NCBI GenBank assembly: GCA_963578805.1
Contig: CAUZDY010000012.1
Location: forward strand, 7,414 to 71,413
DNA length: 64,000 nt
Reading direction: 5' to 3'
Origin: CAUZIB01 sp963578805
GTDB taxonomy: Bacteria; Acidobacteriota; Vicinamibacteria; Vicinamibacterales; UBA8438
Made by a program: the position numbers and the translations under genes. Numbering within the stretch: the first letter of the stretch is position 1; the number at the start of each line of letters is the position of its first letter. Of this stretch, positions 51,717 to 61,255 are shown in pieces. A model generated the notes under the pieces. It had not been told where the DNA came from, made no database searches, and was given only the letters and a program-made list of their open reading frames with translations.

Positions 51717-52689
51717 ACATTCGGGGCGCAACCAATTCATCACCAAGATACGCCGCGATCTCGCGCATACCGTATCGGCCGGCCGTCGCTTCGGCTTCGC
51801 GATTGTAGTTGGTGTTGGTGTTGATGTCATAAGTAAACGGCACACCCTGGGCGTTGAGAATGAACTCAATACCGGCGATCTGAATACCGTGCACAGCCAA
51901 TACGCGCTCATACCGATCGACCAATGGAAAGACAAATTCATCACCGACTCGTGTGCCAAAGCCCTCGATTACCTGAAACATCGGCGAGTCGTTCAGTTGA
52001 GGCTCAGAACCACCCTCCGCGGGACAAAAGACATCATCGACACGACAAGCATCAGCAGGGCATAACTCGAACCCCTGGCTGGCGTCGACACGCACGGCAT
52101 AGAGAAGACGGCCGCCCACAAATTCCACGCGTGTGATGAATGGTTCCGGTGCCTCGATATATTCCTGGACAAGGGTGATCCCATCGACTGGCGGGTCAAA
52201 TTCGTCCCCAGACACATACTGAGCCAACGCTGCCATCTCCCTGAACAGCCGGACACCTAAACCTTTACCCGCTCGGTTGTGCTTGGTAATAAACGGCAAC
52301 TTAAGCTGTCGCGCGGCGTCGACTATTGCATCACGACCGATGGCTGCAACCGTCTTGGGGGTCTGAATACCGTGAGCGCTCAGGGCTGCGTACTGCGCGA
52401 CCTTACTGATTTCAAGCTGTAGGGCTCGCCCGTCGTTGATGACATGCCGCCCATGGCGGCCTAACCAGGTGAGCACTGCCCCAGCGTACTCGGGGCCGTA
52501 ACGATGGCCCCGGCTGTGCGAGGATGCACTCATTCGGTTATAGAAAACGCCGTGAGGAGGCACCGAACCGAGATCAATCACTCCTTCATCAAGAAACCAC
52601 TCTTCAAACGGAAGACCTCGTTCGTGAAAAGCTTCCCGGAGCGGTTTTACCCATGCTTCGTTCTCATGAATGACGTAGATCTTCCCCAT
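51691..52689 (-). CDS. ATP-grasp domain protein (RimK-like)
   Basis: 332 residues from ATG 52687-52689; open to 52797, with ATG also at 52719. N-terminal pre-ATP-grasp (GKIYVIHENEAWVKPLREAF), then LKLPFITKHNRAGKGLGVRL (the ATP-binding Lys and Gly-rich loop), TLVQEYIEAPEPFITRVEFV, and GIEFILNAQGVPFTYDINTN with the magnesium-binding Glu and Asn. ATP-grasp ligases couple a carboxylate to an amine or thiol via acyl phosphate. It sits between two quinoprotein genes. Substrate unknown. Confidence 0.85.
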   Translation of the reverse strand: MGKIYVIHENEAWVKPLREAFHERGLPFEEWFLDEGVIDLGSVPPHGVFYNRMSASSHSRGHRYGPEYAGAVLTWLGRHGRHVINDGRALQLEISKVAQYAALSAHGIQTPKTVAAIGRDAIVDAARQLKLPFITKHNRAGKGLGVRLFREMAALAQYVSGDEFDPPVDGITLVQEYIEAPEPFITRVEFVGGRLLYAVRVDASQGFELCPADACRVDDVFCPAEGGSEPQLNDSPMFQVIEGFGTRVGDEFVFPLVDRYERVLAVHGIQIAGIEFILNAQGVPFTYDINTNTNYNREAEATAGRYGMREIAAYLGDELVAPRMSTAAGGQN

Positions 52690-52835
52690 CTTGCGGCCCT
52701 TTTCGCTCCTTTTCGCCATCAGTCCTTTATTCTGGCATTCTTTCGAATGCAAAAAAGTCGATACACAGGTATTCCCAAAACGTGCACGGCACAGCATAAT
52801 TAACCACTGAAGCTTCGAAACTTAGGAGGAACGAG

Positions 52836-54887
52836 ATGAACGGAGACCCAAGAGGCCCCCGAGGCGTTTGCTTGATCCTAGCACTAGCTGCCTTCGTCGC
52901 TCTGCCCAGCCTGTCTGTGGCCCAGGATCGTGGTTCACCAGACGGAGAATGGCACTTCCAGAGCGGCGACGCCTGGGGCACCCGCTACTCGCCACTGACG
53001 CAGATCGACGCAGACAACTTTGAGAACCTCGAGCTGCAATGGGTCTGGCGGGGCGACAACTTCAGCCCACACCCGCTTTACCTCTCCCGCTCGACGCCGA
53101 GCTACATCGACGGCCTTCTCTACACCGTCGCCGGTTACCGCCGCACAGTCGCGGCGATGGACCCGGCGACCGGTGAGACACTCTGGACGTATCGCGAGCC
53201 GAATACCAAGCGGTGGGAAGAGTCGATGCGGGCGAGCTACGGCAAGGGCGTCGGTTATGGGGAAGTCGACGGGCGCGGCATCATTTATGTGATCACGCCT
53301 GCGTTCTTCCTGCATGCGCTCGATGCCAAGACCGGGGAGCACCTCGAAGGCTTCGGCAACCCGGTGCCGATTCCGGGCTTCCCAAGGACGGGTGTCGTCG
53401 ACCTGCTCGCCGACCTCGGCCACGATTACGACCCGTATGAAGGAATCCCGATGGACGTCGGATATATCACGAGCTCCTCACCTCCGATCGTCGTCAACGG
53501 GACGGTCGTGGTGGGCAACTCGCACGAACAGGGGTACAGTCAGAGCCGAATCGAGAACGTGCCTGGCGATATCCTTGCATACGACGCCGAGACCGGCCAG
53601 CACAAATGGACGTTCAACGTCATCCCGCAGTCTGAGAACGAATTCGGCTTCGATACCTGGCAGAACGACGCGTGGCGTTGGACTGGCGACGTCTCATCGT
53701 GGGCACCGCTGTCGGCCGACCTGGATCGAGGTATCGTGTACATCCCAACAAACGCGCCGACAATCGACTACTACGGCGGATTCCGGCCGGGCGATAACTT
53801 GTACGGCGATAGTGTAATCGCTCTCGACACCGACACCGGGCAACGGCTCTGGCATTTCCAGATTGATCATCATCCAATCTGGAACCACGAGGTGGCTAAC
53901 GTCCCGATCTTGGTCGACGTCACGGTGGATGGAGAAGAGATTCCGATGCTCGTCCAGACCACCAAGCAGGGAATGACGTTCGCCTTCAACCGCGAGACCG
54001 GCGAACCGGTCTGGCCGATCGAAGAACGTCCTGTGCCTCAGTCAATCGTCCCGGGTGAGAGGCTGTCGCCCACCCAGCCATTCCCCACGAAACCAGAACC
54101 ACTGAACCCGCTCGGACTCTCCGAAGAAAATCTCATCGACTTTACGCCTGAGCTTAGACAGGAAGCGCTCGATATCATGAGCCAGTATCGGATCGGCGGT
54201 CCGTACATGCCGCCACTTCCGAACAACCACACCGAAGACGTGAAGGGATGGATTAGCTGCTTTGGCGGAATTAACATCACAAACCCAGCGGTCCTAGACC
54301 CGGAGACTGGCTTCCTGTATCAGTCGTCTGGACCGAGTTGCTCGGGGCGCACCGTGCAACCGGGGGCGGACGTAGACGCGACCATCCACGGCTGCACCTC
54401 AGACTCAGGCGACTGCACGACGACCGGTAAGACCTTGTCCGACTGGGTGCAAGGAGGCGGCGTCGGCTGGAGTGGGCCACAGGGGCTCCCGATTCACAAG
54501 CCGCCCTACAGCAAGATCACGGCGATCAATATGAACACCGGCGAGCATGTGTTTGACGTCCCGGTAGGGGTGGCCTCAGATCAGATCCGGAGACATCCCG
54601 CGCTTCGCGATCTCGACCTGTCCAACGTGAGCGGGCGATCAAAGGCCATCATGATGGCCACCGGCAGCTTGCTCTTCGCCTCCGAGGGGAGCGGCGGCCG
54701 CCCGATCCTGAACGCCAGAGACAAGCGGACAGGGGAGGTGTTGGGTAGCATCGATCTCCCGGCGCCTAGCCAATACGGCATGATGACCTACATGCACGAG
54801 GGCAGGCAGTTCATCGTTGTGCAAGTTGGCCAGGGCGGTAGTTTCCCCGGCTCGCTAGCGGCGTTCGCGCTTCCTGAGGAACATTAG
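52836..54887 (+). CDS. PQQ-dependent quinoprotein dehydrogenase, second copy
   Basis: 683 residues, ATG 52836 with AGGAGG 10 nt upstream. Signal peptide (ILALAAFVALPSLSVAQ), then propeller sequence WHFQSGDAWGTRYSPLTQID, then blades such as VAAMDPATGETLWTYREP, ILAYDAETGQHKWTFNVIP, VIALDTDTGQRLWHFQIDHH. It resembles the neighbouring dehydrogenase at 49971 but is longer, mainly through a Cys-containing insert (SGPSCSGRTVQPGADVDATI, then HGCTSDSGDCTTTGK). PQQ-type alcohol or sugar dehydrogenase, periplasmic. The gene ends at a strong terminator. Confidence 0.87.
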   Translation: MNGDPRGPRGVCLILALAAFVALPSLSVAQDRGSPDGEWHFQSGDAWGTRYSPLTQIDADNFENLELQWVWRGDNFSPHPLYLSRSTPSYIDGLLYTVAGYRRTVAAMDPATGETLWTYREPNTKRWEESMRASYGKGVGYGEVDGRGIIYVITPAFFLHALDAKTGEHLEGFGNPVPIPGFPRTGVVDLLADLGHDYDPYEGIPMDVGYITSSSPPIVVNGTVVVGNSHEQGYSQSRIENVPGDILAYDAETGQHKWTFNVIPQSENEFGFDTWQNDAWRWTGDVSSWAPLSADLDRGIVYIPTNAPTIDYYGGFRPGDNLYGDSVIALDTDTGQRLWHFQIDHHPIWNHEVANVPILVDVTVDGEEIPMLVQTTKQGMTFAFNRETGEPVWPIEERPVPQSIVPGERLSPTQPFPTKPEPLNPLGLSEENLIDFTPELRQEALDIMSQYRIGGPYMPPLPNNHTEDVKGWISCFGGINITNPAVLDPETGFLYQSSGPSCSGRTVQPGADVDATIHGCTSDSGDCTTTGKTLSDWVQGGGVGWSGPQGLPIHKPPYSKITAINMNTGEHVFDVPVGVASDQIRRHPALRDLDLSNVSGRSKAIMMATGSLLFASEGSGGRPILNARDKRTGEVLGSIDLPAPSQYGMMTYMHEGRQFIVVQVGQGGSFPGSLAAFALPEEH

Positions 54888-54920
54888 TCTCGATTCTAAA
54901 ACGTGAAGCAGAACTAAGGA

Positions 54921-54953
54921 GGGCCCAGGGCATATTTACCCTGGGCCCTTTTT
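54921..54953 (+). terminator. Intrinsic terminator after the second quinoprotein gene
   Basis: GGGCCCAGGG and CCCTGGGCCC form a perfect 10-bp stem with an 8-nt loop (CATATTTA), followed by TTTTTG. It stands 34 bp after the stop codon. The clearest terminator in the window. Confidence 0.93.
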
Positions 54954-55036
54954 GTTCCGCGCACCTTATGAAGCCAGGTCATCCGACAAGCGAAGACCTC
55001 GGTGCACAACCTCACCGTAAAGGTTGTTACGAGTAT

Positions 55037-56038
55037 CTACGGCGAGTCTTCTGCACGAGACCCGGTCAAGATTCCAACCATTCCGTGGTTCCCCTCATGA
55101 CAGGCGTATTCATAAATCGGACCCTCTGTCGTTCGCCAGGGGACCATGCCGGTCCACGGTTCGGTCCAAACCGTTGGATCGGTCACGGTGAATTCGTATT
55201 GGATCGTGCCATCACTCATCCGGGTCAGACGCTCGACCACGTGGCGGTTTGTGCTTGAGCCAAGGTATTCCGCGTCGTCACGAAAGTTTGTCGTTTCGAC
55301 CACAAGCGTGTCGTCTTCCCAATGACCTCGTGACACGCCCAACCATTGATCAAGCGCCGGTCCGAGCTCAGGACGCCCATCTAGGGGAATGACACGAACC
55401 TCGTGAATCTGTTCCTGCAAGATTGCCACATACCCCGGGGACTGAGCGATCTGCACATTGTTGTTGTAACCGCTCGACGTGATGGGCACCGGGCGATAGA
55501 CGAGACAACGGTCCCCTAAATCCATATCTTCTGGACCCGGTGCAGGAAGGCGACCTCGGCGGATTCCCTGCCGGCGTTCAGCCTCCACGGAAGTGGCCCG
55601 TCGCTCAGCCTCTGGAAGTCTGGGCGGCAAGCGACCGTTTGTGGGGTTAGTAATCAGTGAGGTGCGGCCAATTGATACGCCGCGATCCCACCAGAACTGG
55701 TTGTACGCCAAGGCTACATCTTGCTCTCTCGTTAGTCCCTCTCGCTGATCTGCTCGGGTGTCCGATGCGTGGTTTAACGCAGCAACCTCCTCAGCCGTCA
55801 GTAATTCACGTTCGCCATACTCCTCGGGCCGCTCAAGCGGCGTGAACGTTCCGTGACTCCAGATGCCCTGAAGATCGGGGTCTCCCCACGGGGTGAGGGG
55901 CACCACATCCGCGCCAGCGCCGTCCGCCCCAGACTGCGCTGCGGCGGCGGATGGGGATAACATGACGATGACCATCAGCATGCTGAGCCCAGCATGTTTC
56001 AAAACACGTGCATGACGTCCAGACCAACACAGTCGCAT
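55037..56038 (-). CDS. Secreted protein of the 'PDLQGIW' type, unknown function
   Basis: 333 residues. Signal peptide (AGLSMLMVIVMLSPSAAAA), then TPWGDPDLQGIWSHGTFTPL near residue 49, DRCLVYRPVPITSSGYNNNV, QIAQSPGYVAILQEQIHEVR, SRGHWEDDTLVVETTNFRDD and YEYACHEGNHGMVGILTGSR. Families with this 'PDLQG-W' and 'GHWEDDTLVVETT' pattern are numerous in Acidobacteria and their function is not established. GTG/ATG start near 56038. Divergent from the related gene at 56192. Confidence 0.8.
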   Translation of the reverse strand: MRLCWSGRHARVLKHAGLSMLMVIVMLSPSAAAAQSGADGAGADVVPLTPWGDPDLQGIWSHGTFTPLERPEEYGERELLTAEEVAALNHASDTRADQREGLTREQDVALAYNQFWWDRGVSIGRTSLITNPTNGRLPPRLPEAERRATSVEAERRQGIRRGRLPAPGPEDMDLGDRCLVYRPVPITSSGYNNNVQIAQSPGYVAILQEQIHEVRVIPLDGRPELGPALDQWLGVSRGHWEDDTLVVETTNFRDDAEYLGSSTNRHVVERLTRMSDGTIQYEFTVTDPTVWTEPWTGMVPWRTTEGPIYEYACHEGNHGMVGILTGSRAEDSP

Positions 56039-56191
56039 AGCTGTTCTCCTCGGTAGAAATTATGGCCCATTATAGGCTTAGCAGGCATGGACGAGGGGGC
56101 CGCAGTATAGAATCAAGCGTACTGTTCACATATGGATATGGATGACGGAGCACCGCTTTGCCCCCCTCACCAAGATCTGAGGAGAACAACA

Positions 56192-56953
56192 ATGAGCCAA
56201 ACCGATAGCGGGATCGGTTCGGGAGGCCTCGTTGGCATCGCGTTGGCGGCCATGGTGGTAGTTTTGGTGGCTACCCCGGAAATGGCGATCGCCCAGTCTG
56301 GCACCGAACGGGCTGATTCACAAATTCCTGATCTTGTCGGTGTGTGGGATGGCGGTGGGCGGGCTCGGCCAGTCAATGGCCCCAACATGCCCTGGACGCC
56401 TGAGAATTTTCCGGTCTTGAATGAACGGGCACTCGCGTATCAGGCGGTATTCGATGAGGCTTTGGCCCCTAAGTATGACTGTGTCCCCTCTGCATCGCCG
56501 GCACTCCAGTACGATCCGTATTTCATGGAGGTCGTCCAGTGGCCCGACCGGGTCATGTTCCGCTACGAAAAGGATGACCAGCTCCGTACAGTCTGGCTAG
56601 ATGGTCGAACGGCAACACCACTCGACTACACCATTCAAGGGTTTTCTGTGGGTCGATACGAAGAAGGCGCACTGCTTGTGGAAACGACACATTTCGTGTT
56701 CGATATCACAGGATTCGACGACTACAACGGTATTCCATCGTCACAACTGAAAAAGGTGAGTGAGCGCTACTGGCGTGAAGGTGAAGAGTTGCGAATGACG
56801 CTAACACTCGAGGACCCGATGTTTCTCAGACAGCCTGCGTCGTACACGACACGATGGCTTCCGGCGCCCGAGGGGTACAAGCTACAAGGCTACGCTTGTG
56901 ATCCAGACCTGGCACGTCGGGCGATAAAGTTCATGATTCCTAAATATCGATGA
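56192..56953 (+). CDS. Secreted protein, related to the 'ETTHF' family, unknown function
   Basis: 253 residues from ATG 56192 after GAGGAGAACAACA; open to 56132. Signal peptide (GIALAAMVVVLVATPEMAIA). Further on it has QIPDLVGVWDGGGRARPVNG, YDPYFMEVVQWPDRVMFRYE, ALLVETTHFVFDITGFDDYN and a C-terminal YKLQGYACDPDLARRA. It shares the general plan ('D--G-W', 'LLVETT') with the protein at 55037-56038. Function unknown. Followed by the DUF6152 gene on the same strand, 27 bp away. Confidence 0.78.
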   Translation: MSQTDSGIGSGGLVGIALAAMVVVLVATPEMAIAQSGTERADSQIPDLVGVWDGGGRARPVNGPNMPWTPENFPVLNERALAYQAVFDEALAPKYDCVPSASPALQYDPYFMEVVQWPDRVMFRYEKDDQLRTVWLDGRTATPLDYTIQGFSVGRYEEGALLVETTHFVFDITGFDDYNGIPSSQLKKVSERYWREGEELRMTLTLEDPMFLRQPASYTTRWLPAPEGYKLQGYACDPDLARRAIKFMIPKYR

Positions 56954-56980
56954 CGCCATACGGCGTAAGGAGGTAAACCG

Positions 56981-57370
56981 GTGCGATTCTTCCTTTGGAT
57001 CTTGTCACTGTGTGGCGTGCTGGGCGTGGGACTTCTGATGCCAGGCGCACCCGTCAACGCGCATCACGCAAGTGAACCATTCTACGACGCAACAAAGAGT
57101 GTAGAGGCAGTCGGCGTGGTCACGAGGTTCGTGTTTCGGAACCCGCATTCGTTTCTCTATGTCGACACTGCCAGTGTGGATGGGAAAACAACCTCTTGGG
57201 AAATCGAAATGGGGGCGGCGGTGAGCATGTCTCGTCGGGGCTGGACCCCTGAAACGATTCTCGCTGGCGACCAGATCAGAGTCGTTGGCGCACCCTCCAA
57301 GGCCCCGGGCACGTTCGGGATGTGCTGCGCAGAGCTGACACGGCCTAACGGCAGTCCAATCACCCCGTAG
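56981..57370 (+). CDS. DUF6152 family secreted protein
   Basis: 129 residues, GTG 56981 with AAGGAGG 8 nt upstream. Signal peptide (SLCGVLGVGLLMPGAPVNAH) followed directly by AHHASEPFYDATKSVEAVGV, then FRNPHSFLYVDTASVDGK and WTPETILAGDQIRVVGAPSK. The 'HH' after the signal, 'NPH' and 'G--I-V-G-P-K' patterns are those of DUF6152, a small beta-barrel type domain common in soil and marine bacteria. Function unknown. It follows the preceding secreted-protein gene and may share its transcript. Confidence 0.82.
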   Translation: MRFFLWILSLCGVLGVGLLMPGAPVNAHHASEPFYDATKSVEAVGVVTRFVFRNPHSFLYVDTASVDGKTTSWEIEMGAAVSMSRRGWTPETILAGDQIRVVGAPSKAPGTFGMCCAELTRPNGSPITP

Positions 57371-57382
57371 CCTAAACGACGG

Positions 57383-58000
57383 CTACGGCACATCGTCAGG
57401 TCGTCCCCCATAACCTGGATACCAGTACACCGAGTGACAGTTCTCGCATGCGAGATCCAATTGGTCTCCAGCGACGAGTAACCCGTCAACATCGGTCGCT
57501 ACAACGGCGTCCATTACGCCCACCCCCGCGTCGTGCAACTCGTGAACCAATCGCGTCCACGTCTCGCGATCATCCGCCACTAATAATTCGATCTCTCCGG
57601 GCTCGAGGTCAATCCCCGGAAGCGCTGAGTGTGATTCGGTACCCGCCACCCGACGTCCGTCGATCAACAGTAAGTTGGTCGCCTCAACAAGCGTGATGGC
57701 GTGACGGCGCAAGGCACGCCAGTCATCGTCGGTTTCGGGTTGGGTCGTCTTGATACCATCCACAGTGCCAACCGTGACCACCGCATCCCATACCGCGTCA
57801 GCCGCCGGATCGACCATCCAGCGCATAATGTCCTCGATTGTCGCCGTGGGTCTAAAAAATGAAGCTTTGTCTGTGTGCTCTGACCGTGCAGGCAGCCCAC
57901 TCGCGCAAGCGGTCATCCCAACCACTATAGCGACGACAGACAGAGTAAGCGTGGCGTCCAGAAGTTCGTGGCCTCGACGGCACAGCTGCGAGTAACCCAC
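57383..58000 (-). CDS. Cytochrome c'-like heme lipoprotein
   Basis: 205 residues. A lipobox-like VVGMTACAS near residue 30 suggests a lipoprotein. The mature part is mostly helical (IEDIMRWMVDPAADAVWDAV; LRRHAITLVEATNLLL; WTRLVHELHDAGVGVMDAV). A single heme-binding motif, CENCH, lies 18 residues from the C-terminus in LDLACENCHSVYWYPGYGGR. That order (four helices, then C-terminal CxxCH) is that of cytochrome c'. The axial ligand is unclear, and the role could be electron transfer or NO binding. It is convergent with the DUF6152 gene, 12 bp apart. Confidence 0.8.
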   Translation of the reverse strand: MGYSQLCRRGHELLDATLTLSVVAIVVGMTACASGLPARSEHTDKASFFRPTATIEDIMRWMVDPAADAVWDAVVTVGTVDGIKTTQPETDDDWRALRRHAITLVEATNLLLIDGRRVAGTESHSALPGIDLEPGEIELLVADDRETWTRLVHELHDAGVGVMDAVVATDVDGLLVAGDQLDLACENCHSVYWYPGYGGRPDDVP

Positions 58001-58223
58001 TTGGCTTCTCCTCGGCTTTGACCTTATCGCGATGTTAGCTCTTGTCGTGTTCGGCGCAGAACGGAGTCACCCGCCGGGTGTCAAAGACACCCTTGGAACA
58101 GGGCTGCAGACGGCACTAGTATAGGACCAAGGGTCGAGTCACGAAACAACTGACCGGTTGTTGGAGCAGTGACCAGCCATGAGATTTAATCCGACAACTA
58201 ATTGATCGAGAGAGAGGCTGATA

Positions 58224-61007
58224 ATGCGTGTATGTCCCACCATGTCACAGGCAATTCTTACCGTCGGAACGGTCGTCTGGAGTCTTGGATTTACCGGGCA
58301 TGGTCGAGCACAAACGGCAGAAGCGAGCCTTGAAACCCCTGGGGTCTCTATTCCATTCACGAGATTCGTACTCGACAATGGCTTAACGGTCCTCGTGCAC
58401 GAGGACCACAAGGCTCCGATCGTCGCGGTCAATATCTGGTATCACGTCGGTTCGAAAAACGAACAACTCGGCAAGACGGGCTTCGCCCACCTCTTCGAAC
58501 ATCTCATGTTTAACGGCAGTGAACACTTCGACGACGATTACTTCAAACCGTTCGATCGGGTCGGCGCGACAGGCATGAACGGGACAACGAACGCCGACCG
58601 AACCAACTACTTTCAGGTAGTTCCGACCCCAGCGGTCGATATGGCGCTATGGATGGAGTCGGATCGGATGGGGCATCTTTTGGGCGCCGTCGACCAAGAA
58701 AAGCTCGACGAACAGCGCGGGGTTGTACAAAATGAGAAGCGACAGGGCGAAAATCAGCCCTACGGCGTTACCCGCCAACTGATCACCGAGAACACCTACC
58801 CCGTCGGCCATCCGTACTCATGGAGCACAATCGGGTCGATGGAGGATCTCGAAGCGGCTTCCCTCGACGACGTGCAAAATTGGTTCCGGACCTACTACGG
58901 TGCCGGCAATGCTGTGTTGGTACTGGCCGGTGACATTGACCCGGAGACGGCTAGACAAAAAGTTGAAACCTATTTCGGTCACATTCCCTCCGGTCCTCCC
59001 ATCGAACGAGACAAGGAGTGGATCGCGAAACGGACTGGTACCAAGCGCGGGCAGGTTCATGACCGTGTCCCACAGGCCCGCGTCTATATGGTCTGGAATA
59101 TTCCAAGCTGGCGAACGCAGGATGCGAAGTATCTCGACCTTATCAGCGACGTCTTTGCAGTTGGCAAAACGTCACGGCTCTACAAACGACTCGTGTATGA
59201 CGACCAAATTGCGACCGATGCTCGAGCCTATGTGAGCCTGCGTGAAATAGGTGGCCTGTTCTACTTCGACGCAACCGTTCAGCCCGGTGGCGACGCGAGA
59301 GCTGTAGAGGCGGCGCTAACGGAAGAGCTCCACCGACTTTTACTCGACGGCGTGACGGAGGACGAGCTCCAACGGATCAAGACAAACTACCGGGCCACTT
59401 TTATTCGCTCAGCCGAACGGGTCGGAGGGTTTGGTGGCAAGTCTGACATCCTTGCGCAAGGTGAGGTGTATGGCGCGGGTGCCGACGACTATCATCGGCA
59501 GCTTGAATGGGTCGAGGACGCTACAGTAGACGGACTGCGTGATGCCGCGCGCCGCTGGCTGTCGGACGGCACGTATGTGCTGACGGTGCTGCCCTTCAAT
59601 GACGGAACGACGACCCCTAGCACGGTGAACCGTTTGGCCGGGGTTCCCTCCGTAGGAGACTCGCCGTCCGTCCGCTTTCCCTTACTGCAGACCACGACGT
59701 TGTCGAACGGACTCGAGGTCATCCTAGTTGAGCGCCTAGCAGTTCCGACCGTCAGGCTCAGCCTACAACTGGACGCTGGATACGCTGCTGACCAGCTAGG
59801 AATCCCAGGAACGGCTAGCCTGGCGATGGAGATGCTTGACGAAGGAACGACCGGTCGGAATTCGCTCCAGATCAGCGAAGAGCTCCAAGGCCTGGGAGCG
59901 CAGCTGAGCACCGAGTCAAATCTGGATATGAGCAGCGTGACGCTGTCGGTACTCACCGAGCACCTCCAAAGCGCACTTGACATCTATGCCGATGTCATCC
60001 GGAACCCCTCCTTTCCGGAGGACGAGTTCAAACGGCTGAAGAATCAGCAACTAGCCCGGATCCGACGCGAGAAGTCGAACCCGCAGCAGACGGCGCTCCG
60101 CGTCCTCCCGCGAATTATCTACGGTAACGACCACGCGTACGGTGTCCCCCTGACCGGAAGCGGAACCGAAGAAGCCGTGACCGGACTGACTCGTCGCAAC
60201 TTGTCGGACTTTCATGCCACGTGGTTCAGACCGAATAACGGAACCCTGGTCGTGGTCGGTGACGTGTCGATGGCAAAACTGGCCCCCCAGCTGGAACAAG
60301 TGCTCGGTGATTGGCGACCGGCGGAAGTGCCGACGAAGAATATTGCTGCGGTGACTCACCAGACTACAAGCGCCGTATATCTCATCGACCGACCAGGATC
60401 GCAGCAGTCACTGATCATGGCAGGACACGTGGCACCGCCAAAGAGTAACCCGGCAGAGCCCGCGGTCGAAGCAATGAATACTGTCTTGGGTGGCTCGTTC
60501 AGCTCACGGATCAACATGAACCTTCGAGAAGACAAGCACTGGTCTTATGGTGCGCGAACCCGACTGATTGATGCGCGCGGGCCGCGTCCCTTTACCCTCA
60601 TTGCGCCGGTTCAAACCGACCGGACAAAGGAATCAATGCAGGAAATCTACGCAGAGCTGACCGATATCCGAACGGACCGCCCCGTCACGGCAGAGGAGTT
60701 GGCCAAAGCGAAAGACCTTCGCACACTCACACTCCCCGGACGATGGGAGACAAACCGGGCGATCGCTTCGGACATCGTGTCGCTGGTCCGATACGGCCTC
60801 GAGTTTAACCACTACGATACCTACGTGGAGCAAATCCGGAGCCTCGAGACATCGGACCTCGCCGCGGCAGCACGAGACATCATTCGCCCAGACCGTCTGG
60901 TATGGATCGTCGTTGGCGACCGAGCCGTCATCGAGGAGGGAATCAGAGAGTTGGAGCTGGGCGAACTCCATTACATCGATCCAGACGGAATTCCCCTGGT
61001 GCCGTAG
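58224..61007 (+). CDS. M16 (pitrilysin-type) peptidase, two-domain
   Basis: 927 residues with a signal peptide (ILTVGTVVWSLGFTGHGRAQ). The first M16 domain (about 45-260) has the inverted zinc motif in FAHLFEHLMFNGSEHF, near residue 90, with the third ligand in GVVQNEKRQGENQP near 170. A second M16 domain (about 500-720) starts TTTLSNGLEVILVERLAVPT, keeps the fold (GIPGTASLAMEMLDEGT) and lacks the HxxEH, as in paired processing peptidases. Periplasmic peptide processing. ATG 58224. Confidence 0.93.
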   Translation: MRVCPTMSQAILTVGTVVWSLGFTGHGRAQTAEASLETPGVSIPFTRFVLDNGLTVLVHEDHKAPIVAVNIWYHVGSKNEQLGKTGFAHLFEHLMFNGSEHFDDDYFKPFDRVGATGMNGTTNADRTNYFQVVPTPAVDMALWMESDRMGHLLGAVDQEKLDEQRGVVQNEKRQGENQPYGVTRQLITENTYPVGHPYSWSTIGSMEDLEAASLDDVQNWFRTYYGAGNAVLVLAGDIDPETARQKVETYFGHIPSGPPIERDKEWIAKRTGTKRGQVHDRVPQARVYMVWNIPSWRTQDAKYLDLISDVFAVGKTSRLYKRLVYDDQIATDARAYVSLREIGGLFYFDATVQPGGDARAVEAALTEELHRLLLDGVTEDELQRIKTNYRATFIRSAERVGGFGGKSDILAQGEVYGAGADDYHRQLEWVEDATVDGLRDAARRWLSDGTYVLTVLPFNDGTTTPSTVNRLAGVPSVGDSPSVRFPLLQTTTLSNGLEVILVERLAVPTVRLSLQLDAGYAADQLGIPGTASLAMEMLDEGTTGRNSLQISEELQGLGAQLSTESNLDMSSVTLSVLTEHLQSALDIYADVIRNPSFPEDEFKRLKNQQLARIRREKSNPQQTALRVLPRIIYGNDHAYGVPLTGSGTEEAVTGLTRRNLSDFHATWFRPNNGTLVVVGDVSMAKLAPQLEQVLGDWRPAEVPTKNIAAVTHQTTSAVYLIDRPGSQQSLIMAGHVAPPKSNPAEPAVEAMNTVLGGSFSSRINMNLREDKHWSYGARTRLIDARGPRPFTLIAPVQTDRTKESMQEIYAELTDIRTDRPVTAEELAKAKDLRTLTLPGRWETNRAIASDIVSLVRYGLEFNHYDTYVEQIRSLETSDLAAAARDIIRPDRLVWIVVGDRAVIEEGIRELELGELHYIDPDGIPLVP

Positions 61008-61255
61008 GGGTTCGATTCAGGACCGCATCCTAAAAGGACCTACACCCCACAGACCAGCAGAGTCTCTAATAAGCCATTCGAGCCCGCGGACCGTAATCGC
61101 GTCATTGACCACCTGTTGTCACACCGATCATGACGTCATCGCCTCAAAACACAAGATCGTTCCAAGCGGAAAAACAGAAGCAATGAACATGAAGCTCACC
61201 GGTTGCCACACTAGTGTACGATGCTGTGTGGTCGCTCAAAACAACTGGAGTCTTC

